From contig NZ_CP036282.1 of NCBI RefSeq assembly GCF_006974105.1, positions 1,674,001-1,738,000 of the forward strand: a DNA stretch of 64,000 nt, given 5' to 3'. Positions 52,408-61,367 of this stretch are shown here, piece after piece (position 1 is the first letter of the stretch; each line of letters begins with the position of its first letter). Position numbers and translations under genes: made by a program. The stretch comes from Rhodoferax aquaticus (lineage in GTDB: Bacteria; Pseudomonadota; Gammaproteobacteria; Burkholderiales; Burkholderiaceae_C). The notes below the pieces were generated by a model. It ran no database searches. It saw nothing but the letters and a program-made list of their open reading frames with translations, and was not told the origin of the DNA.

Positions 52408-53157
52408 TCATAGCGCCGAGCGCGGGGTGTAGACAAAGCGGCCCACGTGGCGGGTGGCGCTGTTGCCCACGATGACCACGGTGCGCATGTCCGCCATCTC
52501 GGGGGTGGCCTCACCCAGGCGCACGGTGAGTAGCGTTTCTTCGGGGGTGCTCACGGCGCGGGCAAAGGTGATCAGGCGGTTCGGGCCGCAGGCTTCCAGC
52601 AGCACTTGCAGCACGCGGCCAAAGGTGTGTGGGCGGCTGGCGGAGCGGGGGTTGTAAAACGCCATCGCAAAGTCGGCCCCGGCGGCGGCGCGCACCCGGG
52701 CCTCGATCAGCTCGGCGGGTTTGAGGTTGTCGCTGAGGTTGATAGCGCAAAAGTCGTGGCCCAGGGGCGCACCCGCTTTGGCTGCCGCAGCCAGCATGGC
52801 GGTGATGCCGGGCAGCACGCGAATATCGAGCGCCTGCCAGTCGGGCCGGCCTTCCAGCGCTTCAAACACCGCCGCCGCCATGGCAAACACTCCGGGGTCG
52901 CCAGACGACACGATCACCACCTGCTTGCCCTCGGCGGCCATGTGCAGGGCGGCGCGGGCGCGGTCCATCTCGACCCGGTTGTCGGATGCGTGCAGCGTCA
53001 GGCCGGGGCGCGGCGCAATGCGCGCCACGTAGGGGATGTAGCCCACGATGTCGGTGGCGGCCTCGATGGCGGCGGTTACTTCGGGCGTGACCAGTTGCGC
53101 GTCGCCCGGCCCCAGGCCGGCGATGCACAGCGTGCCGGTCGCCAGCGGTGTGGTCAT
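52408..53157 (-). CDS. cobJ: Precorrin-3B C17-methyltransferase
   Basis: Methylates C17 with ring contraction to precorrin-4. The 249-residue protein has LCIAGLGPGDAQLVTPEV, DIVGYIPYVARI, VVIVSSGDPGVFAMAAAV and AMFYNPRSASRPH-like AMAFYNPRSASRPH. Unfused, single-domain CobJ. Operon cobG-cobH-cobI-cobJ with overlaps. Confidence 0.95.
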   Translation of the reverse strand: MTTPLATGTLCIAGLGPGDAQLVTPEVTAAIEAATDIVGYIPYVARIAPRPGLTLHASDNRVEMDRARAALHMAAEGKQVVIVSSGDPGVFAMAAAVFEALEGRPDWQALDIRVLPGITAMLAAAAKAGAPLGHDFCAINLSDNLKPAELIEARVRAAAGADFAMAFYNPRSASRPHTFGRVLQVLLEACGPNRLITFARAVSTPEETLLTVRLGEATPEMADMRTVVIVGNSATRHVGRFVYTPRSAL

Positions 53158-53885
53158 TCCTGCACCTCGGGGCGGCGGCCGCTGCCGTGCACCAGCACGA
53201 TGGCGAAGTAGGGGCAGTCGGTGCCGTCTACGTCCGCCAGCTTCATGACGCGCTCTCCGGGCATGGTGCCGCGCTCTACCAGCCAGGCCTGCTCTAAGCG
53301 GCCGGCTTTTGCCAGCGCGCTGCGCACGCGGGGCAGGTTGCGGCCGGTTTTCATGACGACCAGTGCGTCGGCGGTTTGCATGTGGCGCACCAGCTCGTCC
53401 TCAGGCAGGGTGCCCATGAGCACGGTCATCACATCGTCGCCCCAGGTGATGGGCACGCCGGTGGCCGACCAGCAGCCCACCATGCCGGGGATGCCGGGAA
53501 TCACCTCCACCGTGGTGCGGCCTTGCAGCCGGGTGTAGAGGTGCATGAAGGAGCCGTAGAAAAACGGGTCACCTTCGCAGAGCACCAGCACGTCTTCCGT
53601 TTGGGCAAGTGTGGCCAAGCGGTCCGCCCAGTCGTCGTAAAACGTGGCCAGGCAGTGGATGTACTCGGGGCTGTCAAACGGCAACTCAGTGGTCACCGGG
53701 TATTCCATCGGGTACTCGATGGCGCCGGGCAGCAACATGCCTTCGACAATGCGGCGCGCCTGGCCGGGGCGGCCTTTTTTTCGGAAATAGGCGACGTGGG
53801 TGGCCGCGCGGATGGCGCGGTCGGAGCGCACGCTCATCAAATCCGGGTCACCGGGCCCCAGGCCCGCGCAGAGGATGCGTCCCAT
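53154..53885 (-). CDS. cobI: Precorrin-2 C20-methyltransferase
   Basis: Methylates C20 to give precorrin-3A. The 243-residue protein starts MGRILCAGLGPGDPDLMSVR, with VLVLCEGDPFFYGSFMHL, VEVIPGIPGMVGCWSATG and ADALVVMKTGRNLP. A much longer open frame upstream lies inside cobH and is not used; ATG 53885 overlaps the cobH stop by one base (TGATG). Confidence 0.95.
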   Translation of the reverse strand: MGRILCAGLGPGDPDLMSVRSDRAIRAATHVAYFRKKGRPGQARRIVEGMLLPGAIEYPMEYPVTTELPFDSPEYIHCLATFYDDWADRLATLAQTEDVLVLCEGDPFFYGSFMHLYTRLQGRTTVEVIPGIPGMVGCWSATGVPITWGDDVMTVLMGTLPEDELVRHMQTADALVVMKTGRNLPRVRSALAKAGRLEQAWLVERGTMPGERVMKLADVDGTDCPYFAIVLVHGSGRRPEVQE

Positions 53886-54517
53886 CAGATTTCCCTCCGG
53901 CTGGCGAGTGCGTTCACTGCCGCCACGGTGATGGCACTGCCGCCCAGGCGGCCGTGCACCACCATGCTGGGGGCGGGCAGGTCGGCCATGAGCGCGACCT
54001 TGGATTCGGCTGCACCCACAAAACCCACCGGGCAGCCGATGATGGCCGCAGGGCGCGGGCAGTCGGGGTCTTGCAACATATTGAGCAAATGAAAAAGGGC
54101 GGTCGGCGCATTGCCAATAGCCACCACGGCCCCGGCCAAGTGCGGGCGCCACAGCTCCAGCGCCGCAGCACTGCGGGTGGTGCCCATGGACTTGGCGAGC
54201 TCGCGCACCGACGGGTCTTGCAAGGTGGAGATCACTGGGTTGTCGGCCGGCAGGCGGGTGCGGGTAATGCCTTCGCTCACCATGCGCACGTCGCACAAAA
54301 TGGGGGCACCGGCTTCCAGCGCCGTGCGGGCGGCCTCGGCCATGCCCTCGGAAAAACGCACATGGGCTTCCAGGCCGACCATGCCGCAGGCGTGGATCAT
54401 GCGGACCACGGCCAGCTCTTCGATTGCGTTGAAGCGGGCCAGGCCCGCCTCCGCGCGGATGATGGCAAAGGACTGTCGGTAGATGGCGTCGCCATCGGTT
54501 TCATACGTATGGCGCAT
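53885..54517 (-). CDS. cobH: Precorrin-8X methylmutase
   Basis: Moves the C11 methyl to C12, forming hydrogenobyrinic acid. The 210-residue protein has EELAVVRMIHACGMVGLEAH (active-site His), ILCDVRMVSEGITRTRLPAD, VAIGNAPTALFHLLNML and GCPVGFVGAAESK. It overlaps the cobG 3' end by 17 nt. Confidence 0.96.
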   Translation of the reverse strand: MRHTYETDGDAIYRQSFAIIRAEAGLARFNAIEELAVVRMIHACGMVGLEAHVRFSEGMAEAARTALEAGAPILCDVRMVSEGITRTRLPADNPVISTLQDPSVRELAKSMGTTRSAAALELWRPHLAGAVVAIGNAPTALFHLLNMLQDPDCPRPAAIIGCPVGFVGAAESKVALMADLPAPSMVVHGRLGGSAITVAAVNALASRREI

Positions 54518-55676
54518 GCAATCGTTGTTGTTCTAGGTAGGCGGCAATGCCAGCTGCGTCGAGGCCGGTGGCGTCGGGCGTGCTTTGGGCAGTGCCGTGG
54601 TCAATCAGGTGGTAGCCCGCCTCGCTCGCCACCAGCGTGAGGGTGGCGCCGTGGTGGGCGCAGCCCTTGGTGCAGCCCGACACATGGGCTGTGCGGCCGG
54701 CGGGCAACAAGGGGGCAAGAAAACGGGCCAGCGCGCGGGTGGGACCCAGCGCCTGGGTGCAACCGGGCGCGCCGGTGCAAGCCGCCACGCGCAAGCGCGC
54801 ATCGTCAGGCTGGGTGATCAGCTCCGGCAGGGCAGGCGCGGTGTGCAGGCCTTCGAGTACCAAACCGCGCCAGGGCGTGATGCGCAACGGGGCCAGGGCT
54901 GCGAGCTGGTGCAGGGTTTCGGCGGGCAACTGGCCGAATTCCAAGCCGACCACCATGCCGGTGGCGGAGGGGCCCACGGTGGAGGTGTGTGCAGGGGCCT
55001 CGGGTATGCGCGAGGTGGTGAACGGTGCTGGCAAGGCCTGGCGCTGGAGTAGGCTGGCCATGCGGCCACGGCCGTTGACCACGCCGCCGGAAGCCACAAA
55101 CCAGCGGGCCAACTCCATGGCGCTGTGCGCCGCTTGCGCCAAAGGCACGCAGGCACCGGTGGTAGCGCCATCGGCATAGACCAGCACCTGGTCGCCCAAG
55201 CACTCCAGCCGGATGTCGGCAGAGGCGTCACGCAGCACCGGCTGTGCGCCCAGGTCGATGGCGAAGCCGAATTTGCTGGGCAGGGTGGGGGCGTCGGGCG
55301 CGGCTAAGGCGAGGTTCAGCGCCTCACAAATGGCAGGCGTGCCGTCTGCATCAATCCAAAAAGGGCTGAGCAGCAGATTCCGGCGGGCTTCCACATCGGC
55401 TCGCTCGTCGAGCAAACCTAAAGAGCGCAGGCCGTTGATCAAAGCGGGGTAACTGTCGGGGCAAACGCCGCGCAGCTGCAGGTTGGCGCGGCTCGTGAGT
55501 TCCAGCACAGGCGAAGCGTATTGCTGGGCCAAGCCGGCCAGCCCTTGCGCTTGTAGAGGCGTGAGACGCCCCAAGGTCGGCCGGACCCGCACCACCAGCC
55601 CGTCGCCGGACGGCATAGGCCGCAGCGCGCCGGGGCACCAGCCCTGAATGACGGGGGCGTTTATGGCTTGGCGCAT
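54501..55676 (-). CDS. cobG: Precorrin-3B synthase
   Basis: O2-dependent monooxygenase converting precorrin-3A to 3B, defining the aerobic pathway. The 391-residue nitrite/sulfite reductase-like protein has the ferredoxin-like half-domain with SRANLQLRGV, and the Cys ligands for a 4Fe-4S cluster in CTGAPGCTQALG and VSGCTKGCAHHG. Divergent from cobA across a 229-nt gap in which I found no riboswitch. Confidence 0.94.
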   Translation of the reverse strand: MRQAINAPVIQGWCPGALRPMPSGDGLVVRVRPTLGRLTPLQAQGLAGLAQQYASPVLELTSRANLQLRGVCPDSYPALINGLRSLGLLDERADVEARRNLLLSPFWIDADGTPAICEALNLALAAPDAPTLPSKFGFAIDLGAQPVLRDASADIRLECLGDQVLVYADGATTGACVPLAQAAHSAMELARWFVASGGVVNGRGRMASLLQRQALPAPFTTSRIPEAPAHTSTVGPSATGMVVGLEFGQLPAETLHQLAALAPLRITPWRGLVLEGLHTAPALPELITQPDDARLRVAACTGAPGCTQALGPTRALARFLAPLLPAGRTAHVSGCTKGCAHHGATLTLVASEAGYHLIDHGTAQSTPDATGLDAAGIAAYLEQQRLHAPYV

Positions 55677-55905
55677 GGAGGTGTGCAGCAGTGGGCAGTT
55701 GGCATGTGCAGGGCGTGCAGTTTTCGGAGAATTGGAGTCCTTTTGGGAACCAATCTGTAACCTTCAAGTATCGCACTTCCGGGGATTAGGCCTACCGCTC
55801 TGCAACTTGGCAGAAACTGGGCGATTCAATGCACGTATGATGGCACGCCCCAAGTGCTACCCGATGTGGGTGTGGGCGTTTTGAATCTAGTCAACCGTGA
55901 TAGCC

Positions 55906-56661
55906 ATGTCTGAACCTATGTCATCCCCAGCCGCCGGATTTGTTTTTATTGTGGGCGCAGGCCCTGGCCCGCTGGACTTGATGACGCTGCGTGCTCTTGA
56001 CCGCTTGCGCAACGCCGATGTGGTGGTGCATGACCGCCTGATTAGTGCCGAGGTTTTGGCGCAAATTCCAGCGGCTGCGCAGCGTGTGTATGTGGGCAAG
56101 GCGCTGGGCGATCACGCGGTCCCGCAAGAAGGTATCCACGACTTACTGGTGGCACATGCGCGTCAGGGCAAGCGGGTAGTGCGTCTCAAGGGTGGTGACC
56201 CCTATGTGTTTGGCCGTGGGGGTGAAGAAGTGCAGGCCCTGCAGGCCGCAGGCATTGCGTTTGAAGTGGTGCCCGGTGTGACGGCGGCCAGTGGTTGCTC
56301 GGCAGCGGCGGGCATTCCCTTGACGCACCGCGACTTTGCCGCCAGCTGTGTGTTCTTGCCCGGCCATTTGGCCGACGATACGGCGGCGCACGACTGGGCT
56401 GCCTTGGCCCGACCCGGCCAAACGCGTGTGTTTTACATGGGCGTGCAACGGGTGGGCTTGATTGCCCAACAGCTGATAGACCATGGGTTGGACCCGAATA
56501 CCCCTGCCGCCATCGTGCGGGATGGCACGCGCCCCAGCCAAGCGGTGTGGGCCTGTGCTTTGCAAAAGCTGGTGGAGCGCGCTCCCGTCTATGGCCCCCA
56601 GCCGGGCTTGCTGATCATTGGCGAAACGGTGCAACTCAGCCCTTCGTACGATGCCAGCTGA
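55906..56661 (+). CDS. cobA: Uroporphyrinogen-III C-methyltransferase (SUMT)
   Basis: Makes precorrin-2 by methylating uroporphyrinogen III at C2 and C7. The 251-residue protein has FIVGAGPGPLDLMTLRAL, DVVVHDRLIS, VVRLKGGDPYVFGRGGEE and VVPGVTAASGCSAAAGIPLT. It is a stand-alone SUMT without CysG dehydrogenase/ferrochelatase. ATG 55906 is preferred to GTG 55897. Confidence 0.94.
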   Translation: MSEPMSSPAAGFVFIVGAGPGPLDLMTLRALDRLRNADVVVHDRLISAEVLAQIPAAAQRVYVGKALGDHAVPQEGIHDLLVAHARQGKRVVRLKGGDPYVFGRGGEEVQALQAAGIAFEVVPGVTAASGCSAAAGIPLTHRDFAASCVFLPGHLADDTAAHDWAALARPGQTRVFYMGVQRVGLIAQQLIDHGLDPNTPAAIVRDGTRPSQAVWACALQKLVERAPVYGPQPGLLIIGETVQLSPSYDAS

Positions 56662-56721
56662 CAGCATTGGCGTGTGCTGGGGTCCGGCCGCAGCCCACCG
56701 CGCGTGAACCTGAGACTGAGC

Positions 56722-56862
56722 ATGTGGAAAGCGATGGTTCCCGAGCTGGTGGTCACCGATGTGGAGGCATCCATGGCCTTTAGCCTTGTTGAAGGATTTA
56801 CGAGGCCTGGCACCTCGTTGATACGCGCTGTAGAAGCGCTGAGCGAACGCAGCAAGCCATGA
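56722..56862 (+). pseudogene. Possible remnant of a VOC/glyoxalase-family gene
   Basis: A short frame in the cobA-cbiB gap reads MWKAMVPELVVTDVEASMAF, which resembles the first strand and helix of vicinal-oxygen-chelate proteins. The similarity stops after about 20 residues and the frame ends at the cbiB start (overlap TGATG-like). It may be a decayed fragment, or coincidence. Confidence 0.25.
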
Positions 56863-57923
56863 TGGAGTTTCTGTTTCTTCCGGTGTTGGTGTGCGGCATC
56901 GCTGTGCTGGTGGCTTTGGCCATAGACCATTTTTGGGGCGAGCCGCCGGTGAATCTTCACCCCGTGGTGTGGATGGGCAACTATCTGGCATGGGCGGGAG
57001 CGAAAGTTCAGGCGCGTACCGTGGCAGACCCCTTGCAGCGTGACCTCCGGGCGTTTGCTTGGGGTGCCTTGGCCTGGTGCGTGGGTTTGGCATTGGTGCT
57101 GCTGGTGGCCCTGTTAGCCCAGGCGGGCGCGGCGCTGCTGTTTGCAAGCCTTGCCAGCAGCAAGCAAGGGCCGTGGGTTCCAGCGGATACGCATGCGCAG
57201 AGTTTGTCTTGGTATGGCGCTGTGCTTGTGTGTGGTGCCTTGCTTGGCCTGCTGCTCAAGCCCTTGCTCGCGTGGGCCATGCTGCGCAGTGAGGTCTTGG
57301 CTGTGGAAGATGCGCTCTCGGGCCCCCAAGGCTGTTTGGAGTCTGGCCGCCAACGCTTGAGTTGGTTGGTGAGCCGTGACGTGGCGGCCCTTAGTGAGTC
57401 GGGCGTGCGTGAGAGTGCCATTGAGTCTTTGGCCGAAAACCTCAATGACTCGGTGGTTGCGCCCTTGTTTTGGTTCATCTTGGCTGGTTTGCCTGGCGCG
57501 GCCATGTACCGCTTTGCCAATACGGCGGACGCCATGTGGGGCTACCCTGGGGTTTACAAAGGGCGCAACTGGGCTTGCGCGGGCAAGTGGGCTGCGCGTG
57601 TGGACGATGTGTTGAGCTATGTGCCCGCCCGCATCACGGCTTGGCTCTTGGCGCTGGTGTCTGGCGGGCAAACCCTGACGGTGTTGCAGGCCCAAGCCCG
57701 GCGCACACCCTCGCCCAACAGCGGTTGGCCCATGGCGGCCATGGCCCTAGGTTTGGGTGTCTGTTTGCAAAAGCCGGGCGTGTATGTCCTGAATGCGCAA
57801 GGGCGAGCGCCGCTGCGCCAAGATACCCTAAAGGCCATCGTTTATGCGAGAAATAGCGTGCTGGCGCTTGTTCTGATTGCGCAGACAGCTATAGTTTTGG
57901 TAGCGTTTGGATGGGTGGTTTGA
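56859..57923 (+). CDS. cbiB: Adenosylcobinamide-phosphate synthase (CbiB/CobD)
   Basis: Membrane enzyme that attaches the (R)-1-amino-2-propanol(-phosphate) arm to adenosylcobyric acid. The 354-residue polytopic protein has LAIDHFWGEPPVNLHPVVWM, SESGVRESAIESLAENLNDS, VVAPLFWFILAGLPGAAMYR and NTADAMWGY. The last transmembrane region (about 330-346) overlaps a family R repeat. Start ATG 56859. Confidence 0.94.
   Translation: MMEFLFLPVLVCGIAVLVALAIDHFWGEPPVNLHPVVWMGNYLAWAGAKVQARTVADPLQRDLRAFAWGALAWCVGLALVLLVALLAQAGAALLFASLASSKQGPWVPADTHAQSLSWYGAVLVCGALLGLLLKPLLAWAMLRSEVLAVEDALSGPQGCLESGRQRLSWLVSRDVAALSESGVRESAIESLAENLNDSVVAPLFWFILAGLPGAAMYRFANTADAMWGYPGVYKGRNWACAGKWAARVDDVLSYVPARITAWLLALVSGGQTLTVLQAQARRTPSPNSGWPMAAMALGLGVCLQKPGVYVLNAQGRAPLRQDTLKAIVYARNSVLALVLIAQTAIVLVAFGWVV
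57850..57898 (-). repeat. Small dispersed repeat, family R (copy 6, 3' end of cbiB)
   Basis: On the minus strand: AACTATAGCTGTCTGCGC, AATCAGAACAAGCGC, CAGCACGCTATTT, matching the family blocks. It encodes part of the last hydrophobic segment of CbiB. Confidence 0.55.
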
Positions 57924-57924
57924 G

Positions 57925-58923
57925 ATGACTTCCCATCTGAATCCGGGGTTGGCGCGTGTGCATGGTGGCACCGATGCCTTGGGCACCGTTCAACACGATT
58001 TCTCCACCAACAGCAATGCCTGTGGGCCTTGTCCTGCCGCTGTGGCGGCGGTGCAGGCCGCAGACGCCACCCGGTACCCGGACTCCACCTACACGGCTTT
58101 GCGAACCACGCTGGCTGCTTTTCACGGGGTGGACGCCTGGCGCATTGTGTTGGCCGCGAGTGCCAGTGAGTTTATTTTCCGAGTGACGGCATGGCGACGT
58201 TTGCAGGGTGCAAGCACGGTGCACTTGCCTCCCCATGCCTACGGTGACTATGCCGCCGCTGCTGCCGCTTGGGGTTTGCAGCCTACTGAAGGAGTAGATA
58301 GTGCGGACCTTGTGTGGGCGTGTGAGCCGTCAAGCCCGCTGGGGCAGTCGCACCGCAACTGGCCCCAAGATTTGGCACGCTGCGCAGTGGTGCTGGACTG
58401 TGCCTATGCACCTTTGCGTTTGGAAGGGCTCCCGAGTTTGGGCCCTGCGCAGCGGCAGCAGGTGTGGCAACTTTTTTCACCTAACAAGGCATTGGGCTTG
58501 ACGGGTGTGCGTGCGGCCTACGCCATTGCGCCGCTGCATGCCCAGGTCGAAGTGTCTGGCCTGGAGGCCTTAGCGCCGTCTTGGCCAGTGGGCGTGCATG
58601 GTGTGGCGATGCTTAACGCGTGGGCTCAACCAGCGACTGCGCAGTGGCTTGCCAGCAGTTTGACGACCTTGCGCACCTGGAAAGCGGGGCAAATCAGTGC
58701 GCTGCTGAGCCAAGGGTGGGAGCTAGCGCCTAGCGAGGCCAACTATGTGTGCGCGCGGCCCCCGCAGCCTGCCGATGCGCAGGCCTTGTGTGTAAGCTTG
58801 CGTACCCACGGAATCAAGGTACGCGATGCGACTTCCTTTGGTTTGAGCGGGTGGTTTCGGCTAGGCGTGCTGTCGCCGGGTGCAGTCGAAGCGTTGGTTC
58901 TACAACTTCAACGAGAAAGCTGA
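57925..58923 (+). CDS. cobC: Threonine-phosphate decarboxylase-like PLP enzyme (CobC)
   Basis: Provides (R)-1-amino-2-propanol phosphate for the nucleotide loop. The 332-residue fold-type I aminotransferase-like protein has HGGTDALGT and DFSTNSNACGP near the N terminus, and the PLP lysine in FSPNKALGLTGVRAAY. Start ATG 57925 lies 1 nt after the cbiB stop; the small active-site Arg region near the C terminus (GWFRLGVLSP) is present. Confidence 0.9.
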   Translation: MTSHLNPGLARVHGGTDALGTVQHDFSTNSNACGPCPAAVAAVQAADATRYPDSTYTALRTTLAAFHGVDAWRIVLAASASEFIFRVTAWRRLQGASTVHLPPHAYGDYAAAAAAWGLQPTEGVDSADLVWACEPSSPLGQSHRNWPQDLARCAVVLDCAYAPLRLEGLPSLGPAQRQQVWQLFSPNKALGLTGVRAAYAIAPLHAQVEVSGLEALAPSWPVGVHGVAMLNAWAQPATAQWLASSLTTLRTWKAGQISALLSQGWELAPSEANYVCARPPQPADAQALCVSLRTHGIKVRDATSFGLSGWFRLGVLSPGAVEALVLQLQRES

Positions 58924-58925
58924 CC

Positions 58926-59723
58926 ATGCCAAACTTGTCCGTCACTCGCGCCACGTGCGTGCGGTTTATCGGTCTATGTGTATTCCTGTTGATGGCTTCC
59001 ACGGTGTGGGCCCAACCCAAGACCTGCGCCATGGTGTTGATGCACGGCAAGTGGGGCCACCCCAACAACTTGGCAGTGTTTGGCCGAACGCTTGAGGCGG
59101 TGTGTGAGACCTATTCGATCGAGATGCCTTGGTCACGCAATCGCAATTACGACCAACCTTATGGGGTGGCCATTGCAGAAATCTCTGCAAAGGTTCAAGC
59201 ATTGCGCGCCAAAGGTTTTAGCCGCGTGCTGCTCGCAGGGCATAGTTTTGGAGCCAATGCCGCCATGGCCTATATGGTGACGCAGGCTGATGTCGATGGT
59301 GTCATTGCTTTAGCGCCTGGCCATTCCCCCGCATTGACCTACAGCCGAGGCATAGGCAAAGCCGCCGTGGACCAAGCGCGCCAATCGGTGGCCGAAGGCA
59401 AAGGCGCAGACCTTATGGAAATGGATGACTACAACCAAGGCAAAGCCCGAACGGTGCGTATGCGCGCGGAGGTGCTGCTGAGCTATTTTGACCCCGTGGG
59501 GCTTGGCAATATGTCCCTGAGTGCCTCTCGCTTCAAAAGGGCCGTGCCGTTTATGTGGGTGATTGGCACGGCAGATCCCTTGTACCCGGCGGGCCCTGCC
59601 TATGCGTTTGAAAAGGTGCCCTCTCACCCGGCCAGCAAATACCTGGTGGTAGAAGCCGACCACATGGCAACTCCTGATGTCGCAGCGGCGCAAGTGTTGG
59701 AGTGGGTGAAAAGCTTGCCATGA
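58926..59723 (+). CDS. Secreted alpha/beta hydrolase inside the cob operon
   Basis: A 265-residue protein with signal peptide RFIGLCVFLLMASTVWA. Hydrolase features: LMHGKWGHP, nucleophile elbow AGHSFGANAAMAY and catalytic His in EADHMATP. It starts 2 nt after the cobC stop and overlaps cobQ by 4 nt, so it is translationally coupled to cobalamin genes although it is predicted to be exported. No known cobalamin step needs it; function unknown. Confidence 0.85.
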   Translation: MPNLSVTRATCVRFIGLCVFLLMASTVWAQPKTCAMVLMHGKWGHPNNLAVFGRTLEAVCETYSIEMPWSRNRNYDQPYGVAIAEISAKVQALRAKGFSRVLLAGHSFGANAAMAYMVTQADVDGVIALAPGHSPALTYSRGIGKAAVDQARQSVAEGKGADLMEMDDYNQGKARTVRMRAEVLLSYFDPVGLGNMSLSASRFKRAVPFMWVIGTADPLYPAGPAYAFEKVPSHPASKYLVVEADHMATPDVAAAQVLEWVKSLP

Positions 59724-61318
59724 CCGCCACCTGCATCATGGTGCTGGGCACCACCAGCGGTGCTGGAAAAAGCTGGGTCACTACGGCCCTGTGCCGCTAC
59801 TACGCGCGGCAGGGGCTCAAGGTGGTGCCCTTCAAGGCGCAGAACATGAGCAACAACGCGCGGGTCGTGTCCTCGGCCAGCGGGCAGGGTGAGATCGGTT
59901 CGGCGCAGTACTTTCAGGCACTGGCGGCGCGAGCCGTGCCGGAGGTGCGCATGAATCCTTTGCTCTTGAAGCCCGAGCGCGACACCCACAGCCAGGTGGT
60001 GCTCATGGGGCAGGTGAGCCCCGAGTTGAGCGCCTTGCCCTGGCGCGGCCGCAGCCTGAAGGTGTGGCCGCAGATTGCCGCCGCGCTGGACGAGTTGCGG
60101 GCGGAAAACGATGTGGTGGTGATTGAAGGCGCCGGTTCGCCCGCCGAGATCAACCTCTCCAGCAGCGATGTGGTCAACATGCGGGTGGCCAAGCATGCGG
60201 ATGCGGCCTGCCTGCTGGTGAGCGACATCGACAAGGGCGGCGCGTTTGCCCACCTGTATGGCACCTGGGCCTTGCTGCCTGAGGACGAGCGGCATTTGAT
60301 CAAAGGCTTTGTGCTCAACAAGTTCAGGGGCGATGCCAGCCTCTTGTCGCCTGCGCCGGAGCGGCTGCAGGAACTGACTGGCGTGCCCACCGTGGCGGTG
60401 TTGCCCATGTGGTGGCAGCACGGGCTGCCTGAAGAAGATGGCGTGTTTGACGACCGCAGCGTGGTGCGCGGTTCGGTGGACCTGACGGTGGCGGTGATTG
60501 CCTATCCGCGCATGAGTAACTTGGACGAGTTCCAGCCGCTCAAGAATATTCCCGGGCTCAAGCTGCAGTGGGTGCGTAGCCCCAGCGAGTTGGCGGGGCT
60601 GAAGCCTACGGACTGGATCATCTTGCCGGGCTCCAAGCACACCACTGGCGATTTGGCGTGGTTGCGTGCGCAGGGTCTCGATGCGGCGGTGGCGCGGCAT
60701 GCGGGGCAGGGTGGGGCGGTGCTGGGGGTGTGTGGTGGTTTGCAGATGTTGGGCGAGGCCTTGATTGATCCCCACGGGATTGATGGCAATGCGCCGGGGC
60801 TGGGGCTGTTGCCGCTGGTGACGGTGTTTGCGCAGGACAAGACGGTGCGGCATACCTCGACGCACTTTGCATTGGATTGGTGTTCGCCCGCGCAGGAAGG
60901 CAAAGCCGGGGGGCTCATACTGCCAAACGCGCAGAAATCGCCCCCCGACTTTGCCTCCCCGCGCTTGGTGGGTAGCGGTGATGATGGAGCGGTTTCGCCT
61001 TGGGCTGCACTGGCTGGCGTAACAGTTTCTGGGTATGAGATTCACCATGGGCAAACCGCGCAGCATGTGGCCATGGCGGCGGCGGGCAATGTGGCCCACG
61101 CGGTGTTGCCGGACGACTTGGGCTGGTGCAATGCGGCTGGCAACGTCATGGGTGTGTACCTGCACGGCATGCTGGAAGATGCAGCGGTGTTGCAGGCCTT
61201 GTTTGGTGCGCGTTTGCAGGGAGATGTGCCTACGCTGGACACGGTGTTTGACGGGCTTGCTGACTACATTGGCAGTCACTTTGAAGCGGGCGTGTTGGAC
61301 AAGCTGGCCGGGCGCTGA
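59720..61318 (+). CDS. cobQ: Cobyric acid synthase CobQ
   Basis: Glutamine-dependent amidation of carboxylates b, d, e and g. The 532-residue protein has MVLGTTSGAGKSWVTTALCR, KAQNMSNNA, VIEGAGSPAEINL, SDIDKGGAFAHLYGT, glutaminase Cys in GVCGGLQMLGE and His in YEIHHGQT. Residues about 392-412, between these two catalytic segments, are encoded by a palindrome (60898-60956). ATG 59720 overlaps the upstream stop (ATGA). Confidence 0.95.
   Translation: MTATCIMVLGTTSGAGKSWVTTALCRYYARQGLKVVPFKAQNMSNNARVVSSASGQGEIGSAQYFQALAARAVPEVRMNPLLLKPERDTHSQVVLMGQVSPELSALPWRGRSLKVWPQIAAALDELRAENDVVVIEGAGSPAEINLSSSDVVNMRVAKHADAACLLVSDIDKGGAFAHLYGTWALLPEDERHLIKGFVLNKFRGDASLLSPAPERLQELTGVPTVAVLPMWWQHGLPEEDGVFDDRSVVRGSVDLTVAVIAYPRMSNLDEFQPLKNIPGLKLQWVRSPSELAGLKPTDWIILPGSKHTTGDLAWLRAQGLDAAVARHAGQGGAVLGVCGGLQMLGEALIDPHGIDGNAPGLGLLPLVTVFAQDKTVRHTSTHFALDWCSPAQEGKAGGLILPNAQKSPPDFASPRLVGSGDDGAVSPWAALAGVTVSGYEIHHGQTAQHVAMAAAGNVAHAVLPDDLGWCNAAGNVMGVYLHGMLEDAAVLQALFGARLQGDVPTLDTVFDGLADYIGSHFEAGVLDKLAGR
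60898..60956 (+). repeat. Palindrome in frame inside cobQ
   Basis: Arms AGGCAAAGCCGGGGGGC (60898-60914) and GCCCCCCGACTTTGCCT (60940-60956) are complementary at 16 of 17 positions around a 25-nt centre. It lies in a variable insertion of CobQ and does not match the other repeat families in the window. Confidence 0.75.
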
Positions 61319-61367
61319 GGAGGCTCGCTCCCCGTAATTCCGCTACGCGGCGCTGCTATCATCCACG

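Noticed and set aside
53886..54296. Longer N terminus for cobI
   Set aside because: The upstream frame is cobH read out of frame; homology begins at ATG 53885.
55677..55905. Possible cobalamin riboswitch in the cobG/cobA gap
   Set aside because: No B12-box or GCCACTG-type motifs on either strand; ATTGG/CCAAT is only a short inverted repeat.
56143..57147. 334-residue minus-strand frame over cobA and cbiB
   Set aside because: Crosses two well-supported genes in antisense with no recognisable domain.
59624..61279. 551-residue open frame on the minus strand
   Set aside because: Lies entirely antisense to cobQ, whose motifs are intact; His/Arg-rich composition is typical of the reverse complement of GC-rich coding DNA.
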